Assembly (NCBI RefSeq): GCF_020097815.1
Contig: NZ_CP083663.1
Location: 1,178,001 to 1,242,000, forward strand
DNA: 64,000 bases
DNA from: Haloprofundus salinisoli
GTDB lineage: Archaea > Halobacteriota > Halobacteria > Halobacteriales > Haloferacaceae
Direction of reading: 5' to 3'
Below are positions 16,915-26,892 of the stretch, one piece after another. The notes beneath the pieces are model-generated. The model saw nothing but the letters and a program-made list of their open reading frames with translations. It had not been told where the DNA came from and did not search any database. A program made the translations under genes and the position numbers. Within the stretch, counting starts at the first letter, position 1, and every line of letters starts with the position of its first letter.

Positions 16915-17835
16915 TCATCGGCGTTGAACCGCGAACGCGCCCGCTGCCGCGAGCAGCAGGCCGACCCACGCGGTCGGCGAGAGCGGTTCGCCGAGAAAGA
17001 GCCAGCCAAGAACCGCCACTTGGACGAGCATCGTGTTGTTGATGGCGCTCGACTCGACGGCCGAGAGCGTCCGCAGCGTTCGGTTCCAGAGCGTGAACGC
17101 AAACGCCGTGTTGACGGCCGCGAGCCACCCGACGATGAGCCACGACCGATGCGACAGCACGGGAACGCCTTGGAGCGTCGTCCCGACGGCGAGAAGCAAC
17201 CCGCCGCCGACCGTCATCGAGAGCGTCGTCACGACCAGAGGTGAAGGACCGTCGCGGTTGACGCGGCGGCCGAGAAGTGCGGCTGCCGCGTTGCCGCCGA
17301 GGGCGGCGGCGGCCGCCGCGAGCCCCGTTCCCGCACCGTCGCCGCCCACCGTAACCGGACCGACGTACAGGCCCGCGCCGACGACGAGGGCGGCGACGCC
17401 GACCCACTGCCGAACGGTCGGTCGCTCGGCGAGGACGGCGACGCCCACGATGGCCACGACGACGGGTGTGAGCGTGAGCGCGAGACTGACCGTCGCCGCC
17501 CGCAGCGAGACGAGGGCGACGAACTGTGCGCCCTGCGTCAGCGCGTACATCGTCACGCCGAGCGAACCGATCACAATCCACTCGCGCCGCGAGAGACCCC
17601 GTACCGACGAAAGGCTTCCGCGGCAGAGCAGCAGCGGCCACAGGAGAACCGCCGCCAGCGCGTACCGGAGACCGGCGAACGTCAGCGGTGGTATCGATTC
17701 GAGCCCGGTTCTGACGAGCACGTACGAACTCGACCACAGCAGCGTGACGAACAGCGCCTCAGCGACGGCGCGCGCGTGCGGCGTGGGCCGTCGGAACCAC
17801 GTTCGTCGGGGCGTCGTTTCCGAATCAGTGTTCAC
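16915..17835 (-). CDS. EamA/DMT-superfamily transporter
   Basis: This 306-residue membrane protein has ten predicted helices arranged as two EamA repeats. FVTLLWSSSYVLVRTGLESI begins the first, and LLGRRVNRDGPSPLVVTTLS with GWLFLGEPLSP lie in the second. Such transporters export amino acids, nucleotides or drugs; the substrate is unknown. I chose the GTG start at 17833-17835 (MNTDSETTPRRTW) because residues further upstream in the open frame are not membrane-like. The gene stops at 16915, some 77 bp upstream of the CARF-like gene's start on the same strand. Confidence 0.85.
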   Translation of the reverse strand: MNTDSETTPRRTWFRRPTPHARAVAEALFVTLLWSSSYVLVRTGLESIPPLTFAGLRYALAAVLLWPLLLCRGSLSSVRGLSRREWIVIGSLGVTMYALTQGAQFVALVSLRAATVSLALTLTPVVVAIVGVAVLAERPTVRQWVGVAALVVGAGLYVGPVTVGGDGAGTGLAAAAAALGGNAAAALLGRRVNRDGPSPLVVTTLSMTVGGGLLLAVGTTLQGVPVLSHRSWLIVGWLAAVNTAFAFTLWNRTLRTLSAVESSAINNTMLVQVAVLGWLFLGEPLSPTAWVGLLLAAAGAFAVQRR

Positions 17836-17994
17836 ACCGAATCGTTCCGAACGAGGTTGATAGCGACGTTGCGTTACGGTCGTTACTATCGATACCGTTC
17901 GGGGGACGGGCACGCCGATTCGAAGCGGTCGGAGAAACCACAACCGTCGCCGAGACCCGCGACTATTTGCGCGTCCGGCGAGAGGACTCCGACG

Positions 17995-19020
17995 ATGATA
18001 GACCTCCGCAGCGACACCGTCACGAGGCCGAGCGAGGAGATGCGCGAGGCCGCCCGCGACGCCGACGTCGGCGACGACGTCTACCGCGACGACCCCACAG
18101 TCAACGAACTCGAACGCCGCGCCGCCGACCTCGTCGGCAAGGAAGCCGCTCTGTACGTCCCTTCGGGGACGATGGGGAACCAGATCGCCGCCAGAGTCCA
18201 CACCGACCGCGGTCAGGAACTGCTCTGCGACGAGGAAGCCCACGTCGTCAAGTGGGAACTCGGCGGTATCGCCCAACTCTCCCAACTGCAGGTCCGGACC
18301 ATCGACTGCGGCGACCGGTGCGTTCCCACGCCCGAGCAGGTGCGCGAGCGCTACGTCGAAGAGGACCTCCACCGACCCGGCACCGGCTTGCTGACGCTCG
18401 AAAACACCCACAACAGCCGCGGCGGCGTCGCCGTCCCGAAGGAGCACATCGACGCCGCGGCCGAGGCCGCCCACGACCTCGGCGTGCCGGTCCACCTCGA
18501 CGGCGCGCGCATCTTCAACGCCGCCGTCTCGCTCGACGAGGACCCGAAGGCGCTCGTCGAGAACGTCGACAGCGTGATGTTCTGTCTCTCGAAGGGCCTC
18601 GGCGCGCCCGTCGGCTCGGTTCTCGCCGGCGACGCGGCGTACATCGACCGCGCGCGCCGTACGCGAAAACTGCTCGGCGGCGGGATGCGGCAGGCCGGTG
18701 TCATCGCCGCGCCCGGCCTCCTGGCGCTCGAAAACGTCGACCGACTCGCCGAGGACCACGAGAACGCCCGAACGCTCGCGGCTGGACTGGACGATCTCCC
18801 GGGTCTCACCGCCACCGTCCCCGACTCGAACATCGTCGTCGTCGACGTGGCCGGCGCGGGTCTCACCGCGAACGAGTTCGTCGACGCCTGCGTCGACGAG
18901 GGCGTCGCCTGCGGCGCGTTCGGCGACACGACCGTCCGACTCTGCACGAACTGGGGCGTCTCGGCGTCAGACGTCGAGGACGCGCTCGACCACATCGCCG
19001 CGGCCGTCGAGTCGGCGTAG
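17995..19020 (+). CDS. Low-specificity L-threonine aldolase
   Basis: This 341-residue PLP enzyme splits L-threonine or allo-threonine into glycine and acetaldehyde. MIDLRSDTVTRPSEEMREA is the family N-terminus, VPSGTMGNQIA the cofactor-phosphate region, ENTHNSRGG follows, and SVMFCLSKGLGAPVGS contains the PLP lysine (about residue 200). RRTRKLLGGGMRQAG is also conserved. The start at ATG 17995 is fixed by the family N-terminus. It converges on the histidine kinase with a 63-bp gap. Confidence 0.94.
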   Translation: MIDLRSDTVTRPSEEMREAARDADVGDDVYRDDPTVNELERRAADLVGKEAALYVPSGTMGNQIAARVHTDRGQELLCDEEAHVVKWELGGIAQLSQLQVRTIDCGDRCVPTPEQVRERYVEEDLHRPGTGLLTLENTHNSRGGVAVPKEHIDAAAEAAHDLGVPVHLDGARIFNAAVSLDEDPKALVENVDSVMFCLSKGLGAPVGSVLAGDAAYIDRARRTRKLLGGGMRQAGVIAAPGLLALENVDRLAEDHENARTLAAGLDDLPGLTATVPDSNIVVVDVAGAGLTANEFVDACVDEGVACGAFGDTTVRLCTNWGVSASDVEDALDHIAAAVESA

Positions 19021-19083
19021 AACTGCACCGTTCGAGAGCGAGACTCACTTCGAGCGGGTTGCTCGCCGCGCGGATGCGACGGT

Positions 19084-21498
19084 TTACTTGCCGCGCGCGG
19101 CGCGGTTCGTATCGAGCGTCGGAAACGCCTCCTCCGAGAGGTCGGCGTCGGATGCGTCGGCTTGCTCGCCCGCTTCGTCGGTGACGAAGTGGAAGCAAGC
19201 GCCGCCGTCGGGGCTGTCGCAGACGGTCACCGACCAGTCGTGCGCCTCCGCGATAGTGCGGACGATGTGGAGGCCGACACCGATGCCGTCGCCACCGGTC
19301 GAAAAGCCGCGGTCGAAGACGCGTTCACGGTCGGCCTCGTCGACGCCGGGGCCGTCGTCGGCGACGAAGAACCCGTCGTCGGCCGGACCGACCGAGACGG
19401 TGACCGCGTCGCCGCCGTGTTCGATTGCGTTGCGAAAGAGGTTCTCAAACAGTTCGCGCAGTCGGCTCTCGTCGGCGTCGACGGGTATCGGCCCCTCGGA
19501 GTGAATCGTCGCGTCCGCGGTGTCGACGCCGCTCCACGCCCGCGCCGCGATCTCGGTGGCGTCCAGCGGCGTCCGCTCCTCGACGGTTCGGCCCGCCCGC
19601 GCCAGCGAGAGCAGGTCGTCGATGAGGTCGTCCATCCGGCCCAACGACCGCTCGACGGCCTCGAACGACTCCTCGGAGCCGGTCTCGCGCGCGAGCGAGA
19701 GGTGGCCGACGGCGACCGACAAGGGGTTTCGCAGGTCGTGAGAGACGATGTGGGCGAACTCCTCTAACTGCTCGTTCTGTCTGGTGAGGCGCTTCTCACG
19801 GCGGGTTCGCTCGGTGATGTCGGTGTAGATGGCGAAGCCGGCGACGTTCGTCTCGCCGATGGCCAGCGGGACGACGTGGAGCAGGAACTCCCGCGGGCCG
19901 TCGGCCGTGAGTCGTCGACATTCGCGGCGCAGATTCTCGCCGTCCTGCAGTTGCCGGTTGAGTCGCGGGGCGGAGCTCGGGTCGGCTTCGTCGACGCTCT
20001 CGCCGACGATGTACTCGTCGACGTTCTCGCCGACGATGGTGTCGGCGTCGTAGCCGAATATCTCCTCGAACGCCGAGTTGACGCGCCTGACGATGGGTTC
20101 GCCGTCGACGAACTCGTAGGCGACGGCGGCGTCGGGGACGTTCTCGAACAGCGCGCTGAATCGGTCGCGCTCGGCGGTGAGTTCCTGTTCTCTCGTGCGG
20201 AGCGCCCGCTCGGAACGGATGCGCGACTGCGTCGTCCGAACGTAGGAGACCAGAATCTCGGCGAACTCCAGATCCTTTTCGTCGAACGCGCCGGGCGTCG
20301 CCGACAGCGCTTGAAACACGCCCGCGTCGCCGATGGGGATGCTGAGTACCGACCGATAGCCCGAGTCTACGGGGTCGGCGCGCCGGTCGCTTCGAACGTC
20401 TTCGACCAGAAACGACCTGTTTTCACGGAGCGTTCGACCAGTAACGCCGTAGTCGACGGGAATGGCGGCCATCTCCCAGTCGGGAGAGCGGTCGGACTCC
20501 GCGCGGACGACGAACCGACCGTCCTCGACCGTCCGGACGTAACAGGAGTCGAGCGAGAGCACGTTCTCGGCGGCGGCGATCGCGCGCCGGTACAGTTCGT
20601 CTTCGTCCGCACAGCCGACGAGATCCGCCGTAGCGTCGTGAAGGCGGGCGATGTCCTCGCGGCGCTGCCGAAGCGCCTCCTCCGAGCGGATGCGAGACAG
20701 CGTCTCCGTCGCGTACGTCACGAGCAGCTCCGCGAGGTGGAGGTCCGTCTCGTCGAACGCGTCGGGCCGGGTCGCAGTCGCCTGAAAGACTGCGTCGTCG
20801 CCGAGTGCGACGCTGATACCCGACCGGTAAGCGGGGTCCGAGGGTTTGGCCAGCGGGTGTGCACGCAGGTCGTCGACGAGCAACGACTCGCCGGTTCGGT
20901 ACGTCTGCCCCGCGACGCCGTCCGACACTGGAATCTCGTCGACGTGCGCCGACGGCGGCCGAATCGCCTTCGGGACGACCCACTCGTCGACCGCGTCGTC
21001 GTCCAGCCGCGCGGCCGTCGGTTCGCTTTCCACGACGGCAACGAAGCAGGTGTCGAACGCGAGAATGCGGCAAGCGATGTCGACGGTGGAGTGGTACAGT
21101 TCGTCGGCGGAGCGAGCGGCGATGAGCGTCGCGGCTCCCTCGTGTAGTTTGGCGATTCGACGGCGATTTACGCTGTCGTTGCGGCGCGTCGCCCACCGAA
21201 CCTGCGCCGGCAGCACCGACGGCGTCTCGGCGGGCGCGAACGCGTCGTATCGCGCTGGTCTGTCGACCGTAGTCGGCGACCCGTGCGTACAGAGAACCGT
21301 CGGAATCTCGCGCGCGGCACCCGAGAGTGAGAACGTGTCGGTGAGAACGAGACAGTCGACGTCCGCGAGGTGGTCGTCGACGGCATCGAAGCCGCATCGG
21401 CGGACCGAGAGCGTCTCGTCGGCGTCGAGGACCGTATCGACGCTCTCGACTGGAGCGTCTGCGACGAGAAGTACCCTGACCGACGGTTCGGATGACAT
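19084..21498 (-). CDS. Multi-sensor histidine kinase (GAF-GAF-PAS-HisKA-HATPase)
   Basis: This is an 804-residue soluble sensor kinase. Rough domains: 1-100 receiver-like N-terminal region (VRVLLVADAPVESVD), GAF near 125-275, second GAF near 290-440 (YVRTVEDGRFVVRAESD), PAS near 465-575 (SALFENVPDAAVAYEF), HisKA near 590-650 with HDLRNPL carrying the phosphorylated His, and HATPase_c near 690-785 with NAIEHGG, DDGPGV and GIGVGLHIV. No membrane helix is seen, so the signal is intracellular; GAF and PAS domains often sense redox state, light or small ligands. No response regulator lies beside it. The start was set at ATG 21496-21498. Confidence 0.92.
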   Translation of the reverse strand: MSSEPSVRVLLVADAPVESVDTVLDADETLSVRRCGFDAVDDHLADVDCLVLTDTFSLSGAAREIPTVLCTHGSPTTVDRPARYDAFAPAETPSVLPAQVRWATRRNDSVNRRRIAKLHEGAATLIAARSADELYHSTVDIACRILAFDTCFVAVVESEPTAARLDDDAVDEWVVPKAIRPPSAHVDEIPVSDGVAGQTYRTGESLLVDDLRAHPLAKPSDPAYRSGISVALGDDAVFQATATRPDAFDETDLHLAELLVTYATETLSRIRSEEALRQRREDIARLHDATADLVGCADEDELYRRAIAAAENVLSLDSCYVRTVEDGRFVVRAESDRSPDWEMAAIPVDYGVTGRTLRENRSFLVEDVRSDRRADPVDSGYRSVLSIPIGDAGVFQALSATPGAFDEKDLEFAEILVSYVRTTQSRIRSERALRTREQELTAERDRFSALFENVPDAAVAYEFVDGEPIVRRVNSAFEEIFGYDADTIVGENVDEYIVGESVDEADPSSAPRLNRQLQDGENLRRECRRLTADGPREFLLHVVPLAIGETNVAGFAIYTDITERTRREKRLTRQNEQLEEFAHIVSHDLRNPLSVAVGHLSLARETGSEESFEAVERSLGRMDDLIDDLLSLARAGRTVEERTPLDATEIAARAWSGVDTADATIHSEGPIPVDADESRLRELFENLFRNAIEHGGDAVTVSVGPADDGFFVADDGPGVDEADRERVFDRGFSTGGDGIGVGLHIVRTIAEAHDWSVTVCDSPDGGACFHFVTDEAGEQADASDADLSEEAFPTLDTNRAARGK

Positions 21499-21816
21499 GG
21501 GAGACAGTATTACTCCAGTGAGTGTTCCAGCAGCAATATAATGATTCCGGAGCAAGTCGACCGACGAGAAAATCCAAATACGTCATCTTCTGGGCCCGAG
21601 AGATGGCTATTCGGGCGGCTCGGGGTCCGATACCGCATCACGAGGGGCCGTCGCGCCATCGCAGCAAGCGTCCGTCGGGAAGCCCTCGGGTCTGGGTCCT
21701 CTCCAGAGCTTCGGGAAGGTACGCCCATCGCCTAACGCTTGCTCCCGACGAATCGATCGGAGAGCGCGCCCGGCGTTCCCGAACCCTTTTAGCCGGTCAT
21801 GGGCCAAACAGAACCA
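21499..21816. other. 318-bp gap before alaS with long-range complementary segments
   Basis: No ORF is supported. Two complementary pairs occur. AGCAAGCGT (21663-21671) can pair with ACGCTTGCT (21735-21743), and CGTCGGGA (21673-21680) with TCCCGACG (21743-21750). The pairs cross, so they would be alternative folds or a pseudoknot. TCTGG/CCAGA (21691-21695/21703-21707) forms a hairpin between them. This could be a small structured RNA or a regulatory leader. The left end is the histidine kinase promoter region. Confidence 0.35.
21785..21792 (+). promoter_or_regulatory. TATA-like box of alaS
   Basis: CCTTTTAG is centred about 28 bp upstream of the ATG at 21817. It favours that start over the ATG at 21799, and a leaderless transcript. 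Confidence 0.5.
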
Positions 21817-24585
21817 ATGAGCAGTCTCGAATCGGAGTATCGTCTCGACTATTTCGAGGAGAACGAGTTCGATCGCAAGGAGTGCGTCTCCTGCGGTGCC
21901 CACTTCTGGACGCGGGATCACGACCGCGAGACGTGCGGCGAACCGCCGTGCGACGAGTACAGTTTCATCGGCGACCCCGGGTTCGCCGAGTCGCACACGA
22001 TGGAGGAGATGCGCGAGGAGTTCCTCTCCTTTTTCGAGGAGAACGGCCACACCCGCATCGAACCGTACCCGGTCGCGGCGAACCGCTGGCGCGACGACGT
22101 GCTGTTGACGCAGGCGTCCATCTACGACTTCCAACCGCTCGTCACGTCGGGCGAGACGCCGCCGCCGGCGAACCCCCTCTGTATCAGCCAGCCGTGCATC
22201 CGGATGCAGGACATCGACAACGTCGGCAAGACGGGTCGGCACACGATGGCGTTCGAGATGATGGCCCACCACGCGTTCAACGCACGCGAGGAGGTCGGCG
22301 ACCAGTACGCCTACGAGGGCGAGGTGTACTGGAAGGACGAGACGGTACAGTACTGCGACGAGTTCTTCGAGAGTCTCGGCGCGAACATCGAGGAGATCAC
22401 GTACATCGAGGACCCGTGGGTCGGCGGCGGCAACGCCGGACCCGCCATCGAAGTCATCTACAAAGGCGCAGAGCTGGCGACGCTCGTCTTCATGTCGATG
22501 GAACAGGACCCCGACGGCGAGTACGAGCTGAAGGACGGCAACCGCTACTCGCCGATGGACACGTACATCGTCGACACCGGCTACGGCCTCGAGCGCTGGA
22601 CGTGGATGAGCCAGGGGACGCCGACGGTGTACGAGGCCGTCTATCCCGACATGATTCGGTTCCTCAAGGAGAACGCGGGAATCGACCACAGCGACGAGGA
22701 AGAGGGGCTCGTCCACCGCGCCGCGAAACTGGCGGGCGTCATGGACATCGACGAGGCCGAGGACATGAAGACGGCGCGTTCGGAGATCGCCGAGCAGCTC
22801 GACGTCGACGCCGACGAGTTGACGGCGCTGATGCGGCCGCTGGAGGACATCTACGCCATCGCGGACCACTGCCGGGCGCTCGCGTACATGTTCGGTGACG
22901 GCATCGTCCCCTCGAACGTGGGGACAGGCTACCTCTCGCGGATGGTCCTCCGACGAACGAAGCGGCTGGTCGACAACGTCGGCGTCGACGCGCCGCTGGA
23001 CGAACTCGTCGACATGCAGGCCAAGCGCCTCGGCTACGAGAACCGCGACACGATTCGGGACATCGTCCGCACCGAGGAGCGCAAATACAGAGAGACGCTC
23101 GAACGCGGCGGCCGCCGCGTCCGCCAACTGGCCGAGGAGTACGCCGAGAGGGGCGAGCCGATTCCGACGCAGGAGCTCATCGAACTGTACGACAGCCACG
23201 GCATCCAGCCGGACATGGTGCGGGAGATAGCCGACGAGCGCGACGTCGACGTCGAGATTCCCGACGACTTCTACTCGCTCGTCGCCGCGCGCCACGAGAC
23301 GCCCCAGCAGACCGAGGAGGCGACCGAGCGCGACCAACGGTTCTCGGACCTGCCCGAAACCGAACAGCTCTACTACGACGACCAGGAGCGCACGGAGTTC
23401 GAGGCCGTCGTCCTCGACGTGTTCGAGCGCGAGGACGGCTACGACGTCGTGTTGGACCAGACGATGTTCTACCCCGAAGGCGGCGGCCAGCCCGCCGACT
23501 ACGGCCACCTCGTCTCCGACGACGGCTCCGTCGAGGTGAGCGACGTCCAGCGCCGCGACGGCGTCATCCTCCACCGGACCGACGCCGACCCCGGTAAGGG
23601 CGAGTTCGTCCGCGGCCGGGTCGACATCGACCGCCGCCGCAGCCTCATGCAGCACCACACCGCGACGCACATCGTCGGCTACGCGGCCCGAGAGGTCGTC
23701 GGCGACCACGTCCGGCAGGCGGGTGCGCAGAAGGGTGTCGAGCGGTCACGCTTCGACATCACCCACTACGAGCGCCTCACGCGCGAGCAGGTCGAGGAGA
23801 TAGAGCGCGTCGCCAACCGACTCGTCCGCGACAACATCCCGGTGAAACAGGAGTGGCCCGACCGCAACGACGCCCAGGAGAAGTACGGCTTCGACCTCTA
23901 CCAGGGCGGCATCCCGCCAGGCGAGCAGATTCGACTCATCCAGGTCGCCGACGACATCCAGGCCTGCGGCGGCACCCACGTCAAGCGCACCGGCGACATC
24001 GGCACTATCAAAATTCTCTCGACCGAGCCGGTGCAGGACGGCGTCGAGCGTATCGTCTTCGCCGCGGGCGACGCCGCGATTCGCGCGACCCATCAGACGG
24101 AGAACGCGCTGTACGAGGCCGCGGAAGTTCTCGACGTCAACCCCGAGGACGTCCCCGAGACCGCCGAGCGGTTCTTCACCGAGTGGAAGGAGCGCGGCAA
24201 GCAGATCGACCGCCTCAAGCGGGAACTCGCCGAGGCGCGCGCCGCGGCCGAGGCCGAGGAGATAGACGTCGGCGGCACGCCAGCAGTCGTCCAGCGATTC
24301 GACGGCGACACCGACGAGCTCCGCGCGACGGCCAACGCGCTCTCCGAGGAGGGGAAAGTCGCCGTGCTCGGCAGCGGGGCCGGCGGCAGCGCCCAGTTCG
24401 TCGTCAGCGTCCCCGACGGTGTCGCCATCAACGCCGGCGAAGTCGTCGGCGAACTCGCCGGGATGGTCGGTGGCGGCGGCGGCGGCCCCGCGGACTTCGC
24501 GCAAGGCGGCGGTCCGAACGCCGACGACCTCGACGAAGCGCTCGAACGCGCGCCGGACGTGCTCCGGAACGTCCTGAACGCGTAG
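21817..24585 (+). CDS. alaS: Alanine--tRNA ligase
   Basis: This is a 922-residue archaeal-type AlaRS. The N-terminal zinc region ([20 protein letters not shown]) is specific to archaeal forms. Class II catalytic motifs follow ([34 protein letters not shown] near residue 370), then the editing domain with [20 protein letters not shown], where the H-x3-H zinc site lies, and [13 protein letters not shown], and a C-terminal DHHA1 domain ending with a [16 protein letters not shown] motif. The start was chosen at 21817 from TATA spacing; ATG 21799 is the alternative. It is followed by a hairpin/T6 terminator. Confidence 0.96.
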   Translation: MSSLESEYRLDYFEENEFDRKECVSCGAHFWTRDHDRETCGEPPCDEYSFIGDPGFAESHTMEEMREEFLSFFEENGHTRIEPYPVAANRWRDDVLLTQASIYDFQPLVTSGETPPPANPLCISQPCIRMQDIDNVGKTGRHTMAFEMMAHHAFNAREEVGDQYAYEGEVYWKDETVQYCDEFFESLGANIEEITYIEDPWVGGGNAGPAIEVIYKGAELATLVFMSMEQDPDGEYELKDGNRYSPMDTYIVDTGYGLERWTWMSQGTPTVYEAVYPDMIRFLKENAGIDHSDEEEGLVHRAAKLAGVMDIDEAEDMKTARSEIAEQLDVDADELTALMRPLEDIYAIADHCRALAYMFGDGIVPSNVGTGYLSRMVLRRTKRLVDNVGVDAPLDELVDMQAKRLGYENRDTIRDIVRTEERKYRETLERGGRRVRQLAEEYAERGEPIPTQELIELYDSHGIQPDMVREIADERDVDVEIPDDFYSLVAARHETPQQTEEATERDQRFSDLPETEQLYYDDQERTEFEAVVLDVFEREDGYDVVLDQTMFYPEGGGQPADYGHLVSDDGSVEVSDVQRRDGVILHRTDADPGKGEFVRGRVDIDRRRSLMQHHTATHIVGYAAREVVGDHVRQAGAQKGVERSRFDITHYERLTREQVEEIERVANRLVRDNIPVKQEWPDRNDAQEKYGFDLYQGGIPPGEQIRLIQVADDIQACGGTHVKRTGDIGTIKILSTEPVQDGVERIVFAAGDAAIRATHQTENALYEAAEVLDVNPEDVPETAERFFTEWKERGKQIDRLKRELAEARAAAEAEEIDVGGTPAVVQRFDGDTDELRATANALSEEGKVAVLGSGAGGSAQFVVSVPDGVAINAGEVVGELAGMVGGGGGGPADFAQGGGPNADDLDEALERAPDVLRNVLNA

Positions 24586-24601
24586 GCGGGTACGCTTTTT
24601 T
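24580..24601 (+). terminator. Hairpin plus T6 run ending alaS
   Basis: GCGTA (24580-24584) pairs with TACGC (24591-24595) around a 6-nt loop, followed by six T (24596-24601). The stem includes the alaS stop codon. It looks like a bacterial intrinsic terminator; archaeal polymerase would respond mainly to the T run. Confidence 0.5.
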
Positions 24602-24651
24602 CGCGATCCGCAGACGCAACGCTGACGGTGTCGACGCGTGAGCTACCGACA

Positions 24652-25440
24652 ATGGCTACTGCAACGAACGGCAGCGTCTCGCTTCACTACCAGACCGACG
24701 GCGACGGCGAAACCGTCGCGTTCGTCGGCGACGCGGGGTACGGCGCGTGGCAGTGGGGCTGGCAGCACGCCGCCGTCGCCGGTCCGTTCGAGAGCCTCGT
24801 CTACGACCAGCGCGGCGTCGGGCAGTCGGACGCTCCGGACGGATCGTACACCGTCGGCGAACTCGCACAGGACCTCGAAGTCGTCCTCGCAGACCACGGC
24901 GTCCGGAAGGCGCATCTCGTCGGCGCGGGTCTCGGTGGGATGGTCGCACTCCGGACCGCGCTCTCGTCGAACCGCGTGGCGAGTTTGACGCTTCTGAGTA
25001 CCGCCGCGACGGGAGATGGGTTGGAGTTCACGCCGCTGTACGGGAGTCCCGACGACCGAGACGACCTCCGCCGGGCGACCGAAGCGGCCCTCTCGTCGTC
25101 GTTCGTCGAGCGCCATCCCGACGCCGTCGACCGAATCGTCGCGTGGCGCGCCGACGAGGACGCGTCGCCGGGGGCGTGGGACGCACAGACGAGCGCCGTC
25201 GAGCGATTCGACGTGAGCGACCGACTGTACGAGGTGACGGTTCCGAGTCTCGTCCTCCACGGGACCGCGGATTCGACGTGGCCCGTCGAACGCGGCCGCG
25301 AGCTCGCCGACGACCTCCCGCGAGGGACGTTCGAGGCAGTCGAGGACGCGGGTCACCTCGTCGGCGTCGAGGCGTCGAAGGACGTCAACGACTGCCTCCT
25401 GGCGTTTCTAGAGGACCACTCCGACGTGGAGTACCTCTGA
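24652..25440 (+). CDS. Alpha/beta-hydrolase-fold protein lacking the nucleophile
   Basis: This 262-residue protein has an alpha/beta hydrolase fold: VAFVGDAGYGAWQWGWQHA at the oxyanion region, LVYDQRGVGQSD (49-60), a nucleophile elbow, SLVLHGTADSTW (D207) and EDAGHLVG (H235). The elbow reads GAGLGG (91-96), with glycine 93 where Ser, Cys or Asp should act. Acid and base are kept but the nucleophile is missing, and the usual HGxPG near the oxyanion hole is altered. It may be a non-hydrolytic member of the fold, such as a lyase, dioxygenase-like or binding protein. Start ATG 24652 (MATATNGS). Confidence 0.85.
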   Translation: MATATNGSVSLHYQTDGDGETVAFVGDAGYGAWQWGWQHAAVAGPFESLVYDQRGVGQSDAPDGSYTVGELAQDLEVVLADHGVRKAHLVGAGLGGMVALRTALSSNRVASLTLLSTAATGDGLEFTPLYGSPDDRDDLRRATEAALSSSFVERHPDAVDRIVAWRADEDASPGAWDAQTSAVERFDVSDRLYEVTVPSLVLHGTADSTWPVERGRELADDLPRGTFEAVEDAGHLVGVEASKDVNDCLLAFLEDHSDVEYL

Positions 25441-25514
25441 GACGCGCCACACAGACGTCGGCAGGATTCGCCCGGACGCAACGCCTTTCAGGCCCGAGAG
25501 CCTGATGCTCCAGC

Positions 25515-26231
25515 ATGAGCAGACTCCGCTTTGCGCTTCTCGACGCCTCTCACGGCAGCGAAAGCACCAGACGAAACTTCAGACGCGAACTCGACGCCGA
25601 CCTCGTGGAGTTCGCCGCCAGCGAGGGAGAGCTGCCCGACAGCTACGAGTACGACGGCGTCGTCGTCACCGGTTCCCGCGCGTCGGTGTACTGGGACGAA
25701 GAGTGGATTCCGCCGCTCGTCGACTACGTCGCCGAGGCTGCCGAGAGAGACATCCCGATTCTCGGCGTCTGTTACGGCCACCAAGTGCTCGCAGAGGCGC
25801 TCGGCGGCCGCGTCGGCGGGATGGACCAGTTCGAAATCGGTTACAACGAGATCGAACACCTCGACAACGACCCGCTGTTCGACGGCATCGGCGAGCGCTT
25901 CACCGTCTTCACGACTCACGGCGACGCCGTCCTCGAACTGCCGCCGGGTGCGGAGCTACTGGCCAAAAACGAGTTTGGCGTCCACGCCTTCCGAAAGGGC
26001 AACAGCTACGGCGTGCAGTTCCACCCCGAGTACGACACGGAAACCGCGCGCGAGGTGACCGACGGCAAGCGCGAGCGACTCGGCGACGAGCGGGTCAACA
26101 CGGTGCTCGCGGGCATCACGACTAAGAAGTTCGACGCCGCCTGCGAGGCTAAACAGTTGTTCGACAACTTCGTCGCGCACGCGAAGCGCGTCCGCGAGGA
26201 ACGCCGCACCAAGCGGGCGGCCGAAATCTGA
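25515..26231 (+). CDS. Class I glutamine amidotransferase (GMP-synthase-like)
   Basis: This 238-residue stand-alone GATase1 has the nucleophile elbow GVCYGHQ (cysteine near residue 84) and the VQFHPEYD triad histidine and glutamate near residue 170. It resembles the GMP-synthase-like amidotransferases that release ammonia from glutamine or act on gamma-glutamyl compounds. No synthetase subunit is adjacent, so its acceptor is unknown. The C-terminal ~60 residues extend past the GATase fold with a lysine/arginine-rich helix (HAKRVREERRTKR). Confidence 0.88.
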   Translation: MSRLRFALLDASHGSESTRRNFRRELDADLVEFAASEGELPDSYEYDGVVVTGSRASVYWDEEWIPPLVDYVAEAAERDIPILGVCYGHQVLAEALGGRVGGMDQFEIGYNEIEHLDNDPLFDGIGERFTVFTTHGDAVLELPPGAELLAKNEFGVHAFRKGNSYGVQFHPEYDTETAREVTDGKRERLGDERVNTVLAGITTKKFDAACEAKQLFDNFVAHAKRVREERRTKRAAEI

Positions 26232-26283
26232 AGGGACGCGAAGTAACAAGACACTTATCAATTTCGACGGAACTGACGCGGTG

Positions 26284-26814
26284 ATGTCCTCCAACAAGCG
26301 GCGCAAATTCCTCGCAACCTGTGGAGTCGCCGCCGGGTCGCTGGCGACTGCTGGCTGTCTCGGAACCGACGTCTTCTCGTCACCGACCGTCGTCGCGGCC
26401 GTCGAGTGGAAGAACGTCCGTGTGACCGACGAGCGGAGCAACCGTCCGTACGCAGAAGTCCGGCCGACAGACGGCCCGGTCGTCAACCGCGCACCGATTT
26501 CGCTCGGCCTTCAGACGATTCGATACGACGACGACGGGTCGTCGACTTTCGAAGACGGCTCGCTTTCGGTCAGCGAGGGGATGGCCACGACGTTGGGGTC
26601 CGCGTACGAACGAGTCGAGTACAGCATCGTTCTCACGCTGTACGAACCCGAGAACGTCGCGGACGTACCGACGGGGAACTCCTACGGCTACCGAATCGAC
26701 CGAGAGGGCTTCAACCGCGTCGACCCGGGAAACCGGGTCGTTTTCCGCTTCGAGAAGCGCGACGACCTCCCGTATATCGCCGACGTGGTGGACGTGACGG
26801 CCGGAGAGTCCTAG
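26284..26814 (+). CDS. Tat-exported lipoprotein of unknown function
   Basis: This 176-residue protein begins with a twin-arginine signal (NKRRKFLATCG) followed by a lipobox LATAGC, so it should be exported folded and anchored by lipid at the cysteine, as is usual for haloarchaeal lipoproteins. The mature part is beta-rich, with TIRYDDDGSSTFEDGSLSV and YSIVLTLYEPENV, and has no catalytic motif. ATG 26284 was taken as the start; a GTG lies immediately before it. Function is unknown. Confidence 0.75.
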   Translation: MSSNKRRKFLATCGVAAGSLATAGCLGTDVFSSPTVVAAVEWKNVRVTDERSNRPYAEVRPTDGPVVNRAPISLGLQTIRYDDDGSSTFEDGSLSVSEGMATTLGSAYERVEYSIVLTLYEPENVADVPTGNSYGYRIDREGFNRVDPGNRVVFRFEKRDDLPYIADVVDVTAGES

Positions 26815-26892
26815 CGCCGAGACGACCCGTCCGGCGCGTCAACAGGCAACATTTGCGAACGCTTTTTCACACGACGCCGCGCAGAGTCGTAC

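Noticed and set aside
17836-18759. N-terminal extension of the EamA transporter frame
   Set aside because: The upstream part of the frame is antisense to the threonine aldolase gene and not membrane-like.
21499-21816. RNase P RNA or SRP RNA
   Set aside because: The conserved RNase P (GAGGAAAGUCC, ACAGAAA) and SRP core motifs are not present on either strand.
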